A DNA stretch of 64,000 bases from Lonicera japonica (GCA_021464415.1 JAKCWG010000579.1:36001-100000), one strand, 5' to 3'; positions 37,291-48,317 are shown, counted from the first letter of the stretch. The notes: generated from the letters alone by a model not told the origin. Numbers and translations are program-made.

Positions 37291-38693
37291 AAAGACATTC
37301 TAAGTTCGAACTTCGATATTTGCAAATAAAGATTAGTTTAGAGAGAGAGAGAGAGAGAGAATTGGGGGGGGGGGAGGGAAAGTAAAAAGTTGAATTTTGC
37401 CTTGTTAAAAAGTTAGTTTCATGATGGTATTAAGTTAAGAGCATTTCCATACACAATTCAGCTATAAATAATTGTTTAAACTTTGCATTTTCTTCTCTTT
37501 AGTTTTCATTTGCGTTAGGAAAGCTTAAAGATATTGTTAGAGCTGAGAGAAGTGGGTTGCCAAATCTCAGATTGGCTAAGTTGTAATGTTTCTTCCTTTT
37601 ATCAATAAAATTTACGGGCTTTAAGGACATTCTGAGTTCGAACTTCGATATTTGCAAATAGAGATTAGTTTTAGAGAGAGAGAGAGGGAGAGAGAATTGG
37701 GGGGGGGGGGCGGGGAGGGAAAGTAAAAAGTTGAATTTTGCCTTGTTAAAAAGTTAGTTTCATGATGGTATTAAGTTAAGAGCATTTCCATACACAAGTC
37801 CGCTATAAATAATTGTTTAAACTTTGCATTTTCTTCTCTTTAGTTTTCATTTGCGTTAGGAAAGCTTAAAGATATTGTTAGAGCTGAGAGAAGTGGGTTG
37901 CCAAATCTCAGATTGGCTAAGTTGTAATGTTTCTTCCTTTTATCAATAAAATTTACGGGCTTCAAGGACATTCTGAGTTCGAACTTCAATATTTGCAAAT
38001 AGAGATTAGTTTAGAGAGAGAGAGAGAGAGAGAATTGGGGGGGGGGGCGGGGAGGGAAAGTAAAAAGTTGAATTTTGCCTTGTTAAAAAGTTAGTTTCAT
38101 GATGGTATTAAGTTAAGAGCATTTCCATACACAAGTCCGCTATAAATAATTGTTTAAACTTTGCATTTTCTTCTCTTTAGTTTTCATTTGTGTTAGGAAA
38201 GCTTAAAGATATTGTTAGAGCTGAGAGAAGTGGGTTGCCAAATCTCAGATTGGCTAAGTTGTAATGTTTCTTCCTTTTATCAATAAAATTTACGGGCTTT
38301 AAGGACATTCTGAGTTCGAACTTCGATATTTGCAAATAGAGATTAGTTTAGAGAGAGAGAGAGAGAGAGAGAATTGGGGGGGGGGGGGGGGCGGGGAGGG
38401 AAAGTAAAAAGTTGAATTTTGCCTTGTTAAAAAAGTTAGTTTCATGATGGTATTAAGTTAAGAGCATTTCCATACACAAGTCCGCTATAAAAATTGTTTT
38501 TAAACTTTGCATTCTTCTTCTTTAGTTTTCATTTGCGTTAGGAAAGCTTAAAGATATTGTTAGAGCTGAGAGAAGTGGGTTGCCAAATCTCAGATTGGCT
38601 AAGTTGTAATGTTTCTTCCTTTTATCAATAAAATTTACGGGCTTTAAGGACATTCTGAGTTCGAACTTCGATATTTGCAAATAGAGATTAGTT

Positions 38694-38726
<33 letters not shown>

Positions 38727-38988
38727 GGGGGGGGGGGCGGGGAGGGGAAAGTAAAAAGTTGAATTTTGCCTTGTTAAAAAGTTAGTTTCATGATGGTATT
38801 AAGTTAAGAGCATTTCCATACACAAGTCCGCTATAAATAATTGTTTAAACTTTGCATTTTCTTCTCTTTAGTTTTCATTTGCGTTAGGAAAGCTTAAAGA
38901 TATTGTTAGAGCTGAGAGAAGTGGGTTGCCAAATCTCAGATTGGCTAAGTTGTAATGTTTCTTCCTTTTATCAATAAAATTTACGGGC
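37291..38988 (+). repeat. five-copy tandem array, units about 340 bp, each with (GA)n and poly(G)
   Basis: Units start at 37291, 37623, 37964, 38301 and 38646 (lengths 332-345). Each reads AAGGACATTCTGAGTTCGAA, then (GA)n, AATT, a run of 9-16 G, then CGGGGAGGGAAAG, a central unique part, and ends TATCAATAAAATTTACGGGC. Copies differ mostly in the GA and G run lengths and a few substitutions. GAGTTCGAACTTCG near each start looks like a tRNA B box. The last copy runs into AATGCCCCCCTCATTTTTTTACC and an A-run at 39011-39022, like the 3' end of a retroposon. No coding frame. Confidence 0.9.
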
Positions 38989-39022
38989 AATGCCCCCCTC
39001 ATTTTTTTACCAAAAAAAAAAA
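38989..39022 (+). other. A-rich tail after the tandem array
   Basis: CAATAAAATTTACGGGC of the last unit continues into AATGCCCCCCTC and a 12-A run. An AATAAA and a terminal A-run suggest the array is the 3' part of a retroposed sequence, in a SINE- or LINE-like manner. Confidence 0.4.
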
Positions 39023-39035
39023 AGAAAAATAAAGT

Positions 39036-39530
39036 TAAGAGTATCTCTAATGTTGCGTAAAATTTGATTTGTAAGTCTTATGTGTTAATTAATTTTTACA
39101 GAAAAATTGATTTTTGAAAAAAATATGCCCTAGCGATACCTTCACAAAATCCGGTGAAAAATTTAAAAGAACCAATAAGATATTAACATATGCGAGACCT
39201 TATTTTATCTAATTTTTCATTTTTTTTCTTGAATTATTTTATACATAATTTTATAATTATAATGGATGTTATTTTGTAAGTTTTGATAAGTAAATTTCAA
39301 ATATATCTAATTTTTATTAAATTATGTAGTTTGTATTAATTAAAAATTATTAGATTTATATATATAAATATTGAAAAGATATTGTTTATGTGAGAGCGTA
39401 AACTACGTATGCATTTTACACAAATTTTTCGTGTCAAAGAACTTAAAAGACTACTAGAGACTAAAACATTTACAAATTATATAAAATTTACACAAAACAA
39501 AAATATGCACTACTGTTGAAGGTACTCTAA
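39036..39530. mobile_element. PIF/Harbinger-like (Tourist-type) MITE
   Basis: Element 39039-39527 (489 bp): left GAGTATCTCTAATG, right end reverse complemented GAGTACCTTCAACAG. TAA at 39036-39038 and 39528-39530 gives the 3-bp duplication of this superfamily. The ends resemble those of the clearer copy at 51700-52116. Confidence 0.6.
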
Positions 39531-39638
39531 GAAAGTGTTGTGCATAAAAACTCAGTTTAGGTATGGGAAATATTTTTTTTTATTTGATATTCTTAGAGGC
39601 ATGCATTACATGTGTTTTTTTTGGTAAGTGTGCGTAAT

Positions 39639-40367
39639 AGTAATATTAGGGCAGGCAATATTTGACATGATACACTAACTTGACATGAACTCAACACAAC
39701 GTTAGCCTGTTTGGGTCAATTTCTGGTTATACACGCTTAATACGCAATTTAAACGAGTCGTGTTTTAGGTTAATTCGCTAACTCAAAATTGACCCACAAT
39801 CAACACGATTATTTTTTATATTTTTTGCAGCTATATATATATTTTTATTTTGCCATCTTGCTTGGACAATTATATTCTTGTTTTGAGTATGGTTAGTAGA
39901 TGATAATTATTATGTTTTTGTTGATGGATAAGTTAATATTTTTTTTATGTTTTTGCTTGGGTGATGTAATGCTATATATTTTTACTTTAGATTATTATCA
40001 TTATTATCATATTATTTTGATTAAATATTGAATTTTGGTATCGGGTGATACCTATTATTACTTATTAAAAATTTAAAACTATTATAAGACAAGTTAATTA
40101 TTTTCACATGTGACTTAATTGTCATTATAATCTTAATAACTTAATTGTATCGTGTCGAGTTGAGTTGAAGATTTAACACGATCTATTTATTAAATGGATT
40201 AGTCAAGTTGGGTAACATATAAAATAAACAAGTCGTGTTCGAATTAATATAAATTACATAATTAGTTAAACGGGTTGTGTTCAAGTTGATATTAATATTA
40301 TAATATTAGTGTATTGACATGACCCAAACATAACACATAAATCCGAATCACCAGCTCTACGTAATAC
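39639..40367. mobile_element. hAT-type element, non-autonomous
   Basis: Element 39647-40359 (713 bp). Left TAGGGCAGGCAATATTTGAC, right end reverse complemented TAGAGCTGGTGATTCGGATT; both then run into ACATGA/GTCATG motifs. Flanks AGTAATAT (39639-39646) and CGTAATAC (40360-40367) match at six of eight bases. The Gypsy-derived insertion begins nine bases further on. Confidence 0.6.
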
Positions 40368-40376
40368 TAATCACCG

Positions 40377-42333
40377 TGTAATACCCCGTAATGTATTTAG
40401 TGTAAATTAGATACATATTAATTTTGATTAAATGAAATTTTTGAAGAGTTTAGGAATCTTGATTGAGTATGGATTAAATTATAAAGTTGCAAAAGTTCAG
40501 GGTTAAAATAATAAAGTTATAAAACTTTAGGGTTAAATGCCGTAATTAAGCCAAAACTTTTATTTTTTCATTTACCACCGACTAAGCCTTGCCTTAAGTT
40601 AAGATTCTCCATTCTATTTTTCTCATTTTCGTTGGCCGACAGCGAGACAAAAAAAAATAATAAGTACGAAGATTACGTCTTATAAATTGGTCATCAAAAC
40701 TCCGCCGAATCGAGTTGAGCCTTAAGAAAAAGTTGTTCTATACGTCGAGGGCTACGCATGGATATAAGAATTTTAGAGTTGTGCTAATCGGGGTTCGGGT
40801 ATTAGCTCTAATTTCATTCTTTGGGGCTAAATATTTTGAGGTATGGGTTTAATTATTTTTAAAACCTGATAATATGATTTTATTCTATATAAATCATCAT
40901 ACTTTAATTTTCTTTATTTTAAGAATTATTATATGGTGAGAATGATGATGTTTTGTGATTTATAAAGCCATGTGTATGTTATTTGAAGAAAGATATGCCA
41001 TTATACTTGATATATTTGTATTATTTAATATACATGAGATATCCCTTAAATGTACAAATATTGTATATTTATGAAATTAATTAATTGATGAATTATATAC
41101 ATTAAGGGACATGTATAGATAATTGTTGTGGTTATATGGCATAAGTTGTTTCAAATATTCATTTATTTGAATGTTATGCATACTGTGCATTGTTATTGTG
41201 TCAACCGGATTTTTGGAAACTTTTCAGCAAATTCGAACTATTTTTATGACCTATCATATGGGCATATATCTTGTATTTATGGTGCCGAAAGTTTCTTATA
41301 TCTGTTGTATCATTCTGGGACGTGATATGGTCCCGTGATGGATTTGATTATGATTTGTATTGTGGCCCTTCGATAATGAAGGGAATATGTATGACTAGTG
41401 CTTGCCGATGTGAAAATAAGTAAAGTTCAGTACCCTTGGGTTGAAAATTTCTAAACCCCCGGAGGACAGCAATGAGGTCGACTGTCTAGAGCCAGCGGTG
41501 AGTAGCTCAAAAATCTAGATCTCGGCAAAGCACTTGTGATTCTGTGATATAATATGGATAGACATGTAGTCCAATTCTATTATGATATTATGATGATCTT
41601 ATATGGGCCGGATGATGTTATATTGTGATTATGTTCGACTTATTATCTGGGGTGGTCAGGCCCGTTTTTCTTCTTATGAGTATGGTTCGGTCCAGCTTCG
41701 GTATCTCTTGGGGGCGGTCAGGCCCATTGTTATTATTATTATTATTATTATTATGATTCGGTTCGGCATCGGTATTCTCTCGGTATAATGACACAAGGGA
41801 GGTAACTTGCATATGCACGTGCATATATTATTTTATCGGTTGAGCCATGATTTATGATTAAATAGTTAATTACGTATTGTACGTAATATTGTCTGTTATA
41901 TCCCCCTACTGAGCTATGAGCTCACCCCGTTTTATGTAAATAAATTCAGGTATTCAAAAAACGGATAAGACAGAAGAAGCGACTGGTCGGGAACGAAGTA
42001 GAGGACTTCTGATACCGATTCATTTTTATTGTGTAGGTGTGTACATGGCAAGCCACGGCTAGCCTAAGTTGTTGTTTACTTTGTAATACATGTTAATATA
42101 GTGTGTATTCCTCTCGGATTATATGTATGTGTATAGATGTATATCACACTCATGTTTTATATTATCGCCCACAACATAAGTATCAGGATTGTTTATTCTA
42201 GGATATGTGATTTTCTTGGATTTATTGTTTTATTATTTATTTTAGACCTACTTTAACTCGTTTAAGGTGGGTTAGTAACGCTCCAGGTCTTAATTATAAG
42301 TGTTATCCTACTAATTAAGGCGGAGGTGTTACA
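40377..42333 (+). repeat. direct 5' LTR of the Gypsy-derived element
   Basis: Starts TGTAATACCCCGTAATGT and ends GGCGGAGGTGTTACA, the TG..CA borders of LTRs, 1957 bp. It is followed by AAT and a primer-binding site. A (TTA)n microsatellite lies near 41730. Confidence 0.88.
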
Positions 42334-42336
42334 AAT

Positions 42337-42350
42337 TGGTATCCGAACAT
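42337..42350 (+). other. primer-binding site, initiator Met-tRNA type
   Basis: TGGTATCCGAACAT lies three bases after the LTR. It matches the standard TGGTATCAGAGC with two changes; the copy in the inverted arm is a perfect match. Confidence 0.8.
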
Positions 42351-42467
42351 AGGTTTGCGATTTACTTGGGTTGTGGGACGAAATATGTGAAATATGAGAT
42401 GAACTATATTTTTATGAATATGTGTATATCAGGTTATCATGATATTTTTCTTGTTTTCGTATAGTGA

Positions 42468-43180
42468 ATGGCGACTTCACCAGATGATAGGAATAACCAT
42501 GCCACTCACAAGAGTTCTACCTAGGGAGAGGAGTTTGTAGATGCTATTCATGCAATAGTTCTAGAGTTGGCCAATGTATTGGCTCATACCGAATAACCTC
42601 GAGAGATAGTTCAGGAGAATTGGGTTATGGTGGCCCTCGAGAAATTCAAAAAGTTGTCTCATTCTAATTTCAATGGGATGTCCGGTCCCGATACTGCGAA
42701 GTCGTGGCTCGATCAGATAGAGATAGCTTTTGATGTCATCTATTTACTGTATGATTTGAGACTTAGCCTTTGTACATATCAGTTGATTGATCAGGCAGGT
42801 GTTTGGTGGAGGAACTTGTCGAGGAGAGAGGATGCTCTTACTACCTGGGAGTAGTTCACCCAGTTATTTTTAGAGCGTTATTTCTCACCGGTCCATCGTA
42901 GTATCAAGAGGGATGAGTTTCGTTTCCTTATCCAAGAGAATATGTCGGTGACGGAGTATAAGATAAAGTTCGAAAGTCTGAGCTGTTTTGAGAAAGGTTT
43001 AGACAGTGATCTTGAGGAGAAGTTACGTTTGTTTCTGAAAGGGTTGAAGCATTCTATTAGAGAGAAGGTATATCACTTAAATTATAGCAGTGTGACTGAA
43101 GCTGTGAGAGTGGCCATGAAAGTAGAGTAAGAGATAGCTGATGCCAGTAGATTAAAAGGAAGATTAAAATGAAAGATAAC
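42468..43180 (+). pseudogene. gag fragment of the direct arm
   Basis: From ATG at 42468 the frame begins MATSPDDRNNHATHKSST and stops at TAG 42532-42534. It resumes as a Ty3/Gypsy retrotransposon gag domain: FNGMSGPDTAKSWLDQIE, YQLIDQAGVWWRNLS, a second TAG after TTWE, then MSVTEYKIKFESLSCFEKG and LFLKGLKHSIREKVYHLNY, ending near ASRLKGRLK. Both stops also occur in the inverted copy, so the source was already defective. It joins directly to inverted downstream gag/protease-side sequence. Confidence 0.8.
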
Positions 43181-43203
43181 CGGTATCAAACAAAACTGTA
43201 ACC

Positions 43204-43687
43204 CAAGATGTAACGACCCGGCACACCTTAGTACCATATTGTCCGCTTTGGGCGAGTGCAACCTGCAACCCCTCAGTGCAGTCCATCTACCCCCCTCACG
43301 GCTTTGTTCTTGGCAGGGCTAACCCCCCTAAAACGCGTCGTACTAGTTAGTGCCAAGCCGCCCTATATATGGGTCTCAATGTTTTTCCCACTTTTCGATG
43401 TGAGATTTTCATCCTCTCTCCTCGAGGGGACCGACGCCCTCGTCGGCACACCATATTATGGCGTCCACTCTGATACTATTTGTAACGACTCGGCAAACCG
43501 TAGTATGATATTGTTCGCTTTGGGCGAGTGCGACCTGCAACCCTCAGGGCCAGCCCATCTACCCCTTTATGGCTTTGTTTTTGGTAGGGCTAACCCCCCC
43601 AAAACGCGTAGTACTAGTTAGTGCCAAGCCGCCCCATATATGGGTCTTAATGTTTCCCTCACTTTCTAATGTGGGATTTACACAAGA
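43204..43687 (-). mobile_element. TRIM element nested in the palindromic insertion
   Basis: Two direct repeats, 43209-43411 (203 bp) and 43481-43682 (202 bp), both begin TGTAACGAC.CGGCA and end ATTT.CA, the TG..CA form of LTRs. Between them on the minus strand is a primer-site-like TAGTATCAGAGTG right after the LTR (43478-43466). Total 474 bp. CAAGA at 43204-43208 and 43683-43687 is a perfect 5-bp target duplication. Removing it restores a sequence continuous with the other arm, where the site is empty. No coding capacity, as expected for a terminal-repeat retrotransposon in miniature. Confidence 0.88.
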
Positions 43688-43972
43688 GCTAAAGAATAGA
43701 ATGGTACCTTCAATCACCTTAGCTTTAAGTTGCTCTACTTGACTCAGGGTATTTACTTGACCCAAAGTCCTACCGCCTCCTCGAGCATACGAACTTCCAT
43801 CCCCACGGGATTGACTCTGACCCCAGCCTTGACCACTAGAGAAAGATTGGCATATTCCGTTACCACGGCTCGAGCCCTGAGTTTGAGATTGGCTGTAGGG
43901 AGGTTGAGACGATTGTTGCTCCCGACTCACACTTAGACAATCCCTACGAATGTCTCGATTGACCGCACGCAT
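43688..43972 (-). pseudogene. gag C-terminal/protease-side fragment, inverted
   Basis: The minus-strand frame ending at 43690 carries QPPYSQSQTQGSSRGNG, GQGWGQSQSRG and VIEGTILFFSS, the glycine/serine-rich linker between gag and protease in this element type. It is in the opposite orientation to the gag upstream, and a mirror copy lies at 44062-44290. Confidence 0.65.
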
Positions 43973-44061
43973 AATAAACTCTCTCTATGTGTCCCTCGTG
44001 CTCGCTACTGTTCCCCGAAAAGTGGCCTCTACTAACACTGCCACTGGAAGAAGCATAGAAT
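43898..44061. other. centre (loop) of the palindrome
   Basis: About 164 bp separate GAGCCCTGAGTTTGAGATTGG (ends about 43894) from its mirror CCAGTCTCAAACTCAGGGCTC (starts about 44065). The sequence is single copy here and continues the gag linker on both sides in opposite senses. Confidence 0.6.
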
Positions 44062-44290
44062 CAGCCAGTCTCAAACTCAGGGCTCGAGCCGTGGTAACGG
44101 AATAGGGCAATCTTTCTTTAGTGGTCAAGGCTGGGGTCAGAATCAATCCCGTGGGGGTGGAAGTTCGTATGCTCGGAGAGGAGATAGGACTTTGGGTCGA
44201 GTGTATACCCTGAGTCAGGTGGAGTAACCTAAAGTTAAGGTGATGGAAGGTACCATTCTATTCTTTAGCTCTTGGGTTAAAGTTTTATTT
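44062..44290 (+). pseudogene. gag C-terminal/protease-side fragment, direct
   Basis: Plus-strand mirror of 43688-43905: SQSQTQGSSRGNG, GQGWGQNQSRGGGSS, RTLGRVYTLSQVE, a stop, then VMEGTILFFSSWVKVLFDTG. The FDTG end is where a retroviral-type protease active site begins in these elements; the sequence then switches to inverted gag. Confidence 0.65.
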
Positions 44291-44299
44291 GATACCGGT

Positions 44300-44998
44300 C
44301 ACCTTTCATTTTAATCTACTGGCTTCGGTTCTCTCTTGCTTTACTTTCATGGCCACTCTCACAGCTTCAATCATACTGCTATAATTTAAGTGATATACTT
44401 TCTCTCTAATAAAAGGCTTCAACCCTTTCAGAAACAAACGTAGATTTTCCTCAAGATCACTGTCTAAACCTTTCTCAAAGCAGCTTAGACTTTCAAACTT
44501 TGTCTCATACTCCGTCACGGACATATTCCCTTGGATAAGGGAATGAAACCCATCCCTTTTGATACTACGATGGACCGGTGAGAAATAACGCTCTAAAAAT
44601 AACTAGGTGAACTACTCCCAGGTAGTAACAGCATCCGCCCTCCTCGACAAGTTCCTCCACCAGACACCTGCCTGATCAATCAACTGATATGTACCAAGGC
44701 TAAGTCTCAAATCATACGGTAAATAGATGACATCAAAGGCTCTCTCTATCTGATCGAGCCACGACTCCACGATATCGGGACCGGACATCCCATTGAAAGT
44801 AGGAGGAGACAACTTTTTGAATTTCTCGAGGGCCACCATAACCCAATTCTCCTGAACTCTTTCTCGAGGCTGTTCGGTATGAGCCAATACATTGGCCAAC
44901 TTCGGAGCTATTGCACGAATAGCATGTACAGACTCCCCTCCCTAGGTAGAACTCTCGTGAGTGGCATGGTTATCCCTATCATTTGGTGGAGTCGTCAT
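44300..44998 (-). pseudogene. gag fragment of the inverted arm
   Basis: Minus-strand copy of the gag described at 42468, from ATG at 44998, with TAG after SST (44942-44944) and another TAG after TTWE. Between them the frame is open as MANVLAHTEQPRERVQENWV to VWWRNLSRRADAVTTWE. Sharing both stops with the other arm shows common descent from one defective copy. Confidence 0.8.
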
Positions 44999-45114
44999 TC
45001 ACTATACGAAAACAAGAAAAATATCATGATAACCTGATATACACATTCATAAAAATATAGTTCATCTTATATTTCACATATTTCGTCCCACAACCCAAGT
45101 AAATCGCAAACTTA

Positions 45115-45128
45115 TGCTCTGATACCAA
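45115..45128 (-). other. primer-binding site of the inverted arm
   Basis: On the minus strand TGGTATCAGAGCAT follows the inverted LTR end by two bases, a perfect match to the initiator Met-tRNA-type primer site. Confidence 0.85.
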
Positions 45129-45130
45129 TT

Positions 45131-47072
45131 TGTAACACCCCGTCTTAATTAGTGGATAACACCTGTAATTAAGACCTGGAACGTTACTAACCCACCTTAG
45201 ACGAGCAAAAGTAGGTCTAAAATAAATAATGAAACAATAAATCCAAGAAAATCACATAGCCTGGAATAAACAATCCTGATACTCATGCTGTGGGCGATAA
45301 TATAAAACATGAGTGTAATATACATCTATACACATACATATAATCTGAGAGGCATACACACTATGTTAACATGTATTACAAAGTAAACAACAACTCAGGC
45401 TAGCTGTGGCTTGCCATGTATACACCTACACAACAAAAATGAGTCGGTATCAGATGTCCTCTACTTCGTTCCCGACCAGTCGCTTCTTCTGTCTTATTCG
45501 TATCTTAGATATCTGAATTTGTTTACATAAAACAGGGAGAGCTCACAGCTCAGTAGGGGGGATATAACAGGCAATATTACATACAATACGTAATTAACTA
45601 TTTAATCATAAATCATGGCTCAACCGATAAAACAATACATGCATGTGCATATGCAAGTTACTTCCCTTGTGTCATTATACCGAGAGAATACCGAGACTGA
45701 ACCGAATCATAATAATAATAATAATAACAATGGGTCTGACCGCCCCCAAGAGATACCGAAGCTAGGCCGAACTATAATCATAAGAAGAAAAACGGGCCTG
45801 ACCACCCCAGATAATAAGTCGAACATAATCACAATATAACATCATCCGGCCCATATAAGATCATCATCATATCATAATAGAATTGGACTACATGTCTATC
45901 CATATTATATCACAGAATTATAAGTGCTTTGCCGAGGTCTAGATTTTCGGACTACTCACCGCTGGCTCTAGACAACCGACCTCATTGCTATCCCCCGGGG
46001 GTTTAGGAATTTTCAACCCAAGGGCACTGAACCCTACTTATTTTCACATTGGCAAGCACTAGTCAATATATATTCCCTTCATTATCGAATTGCCACAATA
46101 CAAATCATAATCAAATCCATCACAAGACTATATCACGTCCTAGAATGATACAACAGATATAAGAAGTTTTTGGCACCATAAATATAAGATATATGCCCAT
46201 ATAATATGCTATAAAAATAGTCCGAACTTGCCGAAAGGTCTCCAAGAATCCGGTTAACACAATAACAATGCACAATATGCATAACATGCTAATAAATGAA
46301 TATTTAAAACAACTTATGCCATATAATCACAACAATTCTCTATACATGTCCTTTAATGTATATAATTCATTAATTAATTAATTTCATAAATATACAATAT
46401 TTATACATTCAAGAGATATCTCATGTATATTAAATAATACAAATATATCAAGTGTAATGGCATCTCTTTCTTCAAATAACATACACATGGCTTTATAAAT
46501 CACAAAACATCATCATCCTCACCATATAATAATTCTTAAAATAAAGACAATTAAAATATGATGATTTATATAGAATAAAATCATATTATCAGATTTTAAA
46601 AATAATTAAACCCCTATCTCAAAATATTTAGCCCCAAATAATGAAATTTAAGTTGATACCCGAACCCCGATCAGCACAACTCTAAAATTCTTATACCGTT
46701 GCGTAGTCCTCGACGTATAGAATAACTTTCCTTTAAAGCTCGACTTGATTCGACGGAATTTGAATGACCAATTTATAAGGAGTAACCTTTAGTACCTATT
46801 TTTTATTTCTCTCTGTTTCTCTCGGCAAGAATGAACAAATATGGTGAAGCAGGAAGATTAAAAGGAAAGGGGACCAAGTCGGTCACTTTTTAAAAAAAAT
46901 TTTTTTTTTTAAAAAATCTAACTTTTTACTTAAGTACGGCATTTAATCCTAAAGTTTCGTACCTTTATTATTTTAATCATGAGTTTTTGCAACTTTATAA
47001 TTTGGTCCATGTTCAACCCAAATTTTTAAAATATATGTTTAATTTACACTAATTATATTACGGGGTATTACA
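45131..47072 (-). repeat. inverted LTR of the Gypsy-derived element
   Basis: On the minus strand it begins TGTAATACCCCGTAATATAA and ends GACGGGGTGTTACA, 1942 bp, matching the direct LTR along its length with scattered substitutions and small indels. Confidence 0.87.
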
Positions 47073-47257
47073 CTCATGTTTTATATTATCGTCCACAGCA
47101 TGAGTATTAGGGTTGTTTATTTCAGGCTATGTAATTTTTTTGAATTTATTATTCACTTATTTATTTTAGACCTACTTTAGCTCGTCTAAGGCGGGTTAGT
47201 AACGCTTCAGGTTTTAATTACAGATATTATCCTACTAATTAAGGCGAAAGTGTTACA
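47073..47257 (+). repeat. 185-bp direct 3' LTR end
   Basis: CTCATGTTTTATATTATCG to GGCGAAAGTGTTACA matches the last 185 bp of the direct LTR (from about 42149). It abuts the inverted LTR at TATTACA and is followed by the CACCG duplication. Confidence 0.85.
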
Positions 47258-47262
47258 CACCG

Positions 47263-47904
47263 GATCTACCAAACAGTTAAACTTGGGTAGTGTTCGACTT
47301 TTTAGCCTCTCAGTCATAAGGCCTACTCACTAACTACCTAACTCTAAATAAAATTTGTTTTGTATGTGAACAAATACTAGATATGTGTAATTTAAAAATT
47401 TTATTCTTGCTATAGTAAGCATGAATATTCGTAAACAAAAAGATAACATTAATGTTGGAATAAAATTCCATTAATTTTTTTCAACATTCAGCATGGATCT
47501 TCATGCCTTTTTTAATACTAAATGCTAATCACATTCAACATTAAAACGTGCATATGTAAAGGGGATTAGGATCTTCTGAAATGATAGAAATTACTTTACG
47601 TCTAAAGTTACTTCACCTCTTGATACGTAATCAAATCATTTATGCTATTTTAAATTGGAACCGCCAAATTCTAATGATTTCTCTATTTTGCTCGTACGTT
47701 ACTTTTTTTCAATAAAAAGATTTGTGTGAGACTTTAATTTATGAGCTTGAGGTTAGAAAAAAACACCCTGCTGTTAGGTATTTCTTTATTTAATTATGTA
47801 TATTTTTGCTATAGATATTTGTTTATATAAAAAAAATTGCGTGCATTCATTTCATGGTGTTGTTTAAGGAAACATAAATGACAAAATGTTTGGACAGTTT
47901 GGTA
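47263..47904. other. AT-rich intergenic DNA
   Basis: Nothing recognised. Confidence 0.5.
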
Positions 47905-48301
47905 TAAGAAACCATCTCCAATAGTATTTTTTTATAAATTTATTTATATCCCATTTGTCATGGTACTTTTAATAAATTTCTATGTCCATTTAACATTACA
48001 TTGTGTTACAAAAAGCGATCATTTCTATCTTATTTTTTCTATATATCTTAGTTGGTTCCTATTTTCAAAAATAAAATTAAAGTGATTGGACAAGATGTTG
48101 TGAAATTCTTTTAATTATTGTCACGTAGGATAAAAATTTTCTATAAATATTTCTACATGTAGAAATAATGATAGAAGTTTTTCATATGACACATTTGTTA
48201 TATCACATATAAATGCGTATAAAATTTCCCATTAAATTCCTAAAAAACATTTATATCGTAAAAATTTCTATGGTTAGAAATGATCATTGAAAATGGCCTA
48301 A
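47905..48301. mobile_element. possible PIF/Harbinger-like MITE
   Basis: Element about 47908-48298 (391 bp), TAA on both sides. Left GAAACCATCTCCAATAG, right end reverse complemented GGCCATTTTCAATGATC; GATCATTTCTA occurs near both ends in opposite senses. Ends match weakly. Confidence 0.45.
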
Positions 48302-48317
48302 GTTTCGATACCACACG

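Larger units (their letters stand above)
40372..47262 (+). mobile_element. palindromic Ty3/Gypsy-derived insertion with one 5-bp target duplication
   Basis: The whole block 40377-47257 is bounded by CACCG at 40372-40376 and 47258-47262. In order it holds: a direct LTR (40377-42333), a Met-tRNA-type primer site, a broken gag on the plus strand, a nested TRIM, a centre of about 164 bp, the same gag and primer site on the minus strand, an inverted LTR (45131-47072), and the last 185 bp of a direct LTR (47073-47257). The two arms mirror each other for about 3 kb. Both gag copies share the same TAG codons. No reverse transcriptase or integrase remains. The junction at 47066-47072 shows the shared sequence TATTACAC, expected of microhomology-guided template switching. 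Confidence 0.85.

Noticed and set aside
37291..38988. CRISPR-like or other spaced repeat array
   Set aside because: Units are 340-bp direct repeats with no variable spacers, in a plant genome; it is an ordinary tandem array with unusual tracts.
41603..41824. Open frames on both strands with Ile or Asn runs
   Set aside because: They come from the (TTA)n microsatellite in the LTR; mirror frames appear in the inverted LTR.
43256..43621. 121-codon open frame
   Set aside because: It lies across both TRIM LTRs and repeats itself; it is a shadow of non-coding terminal repeats.
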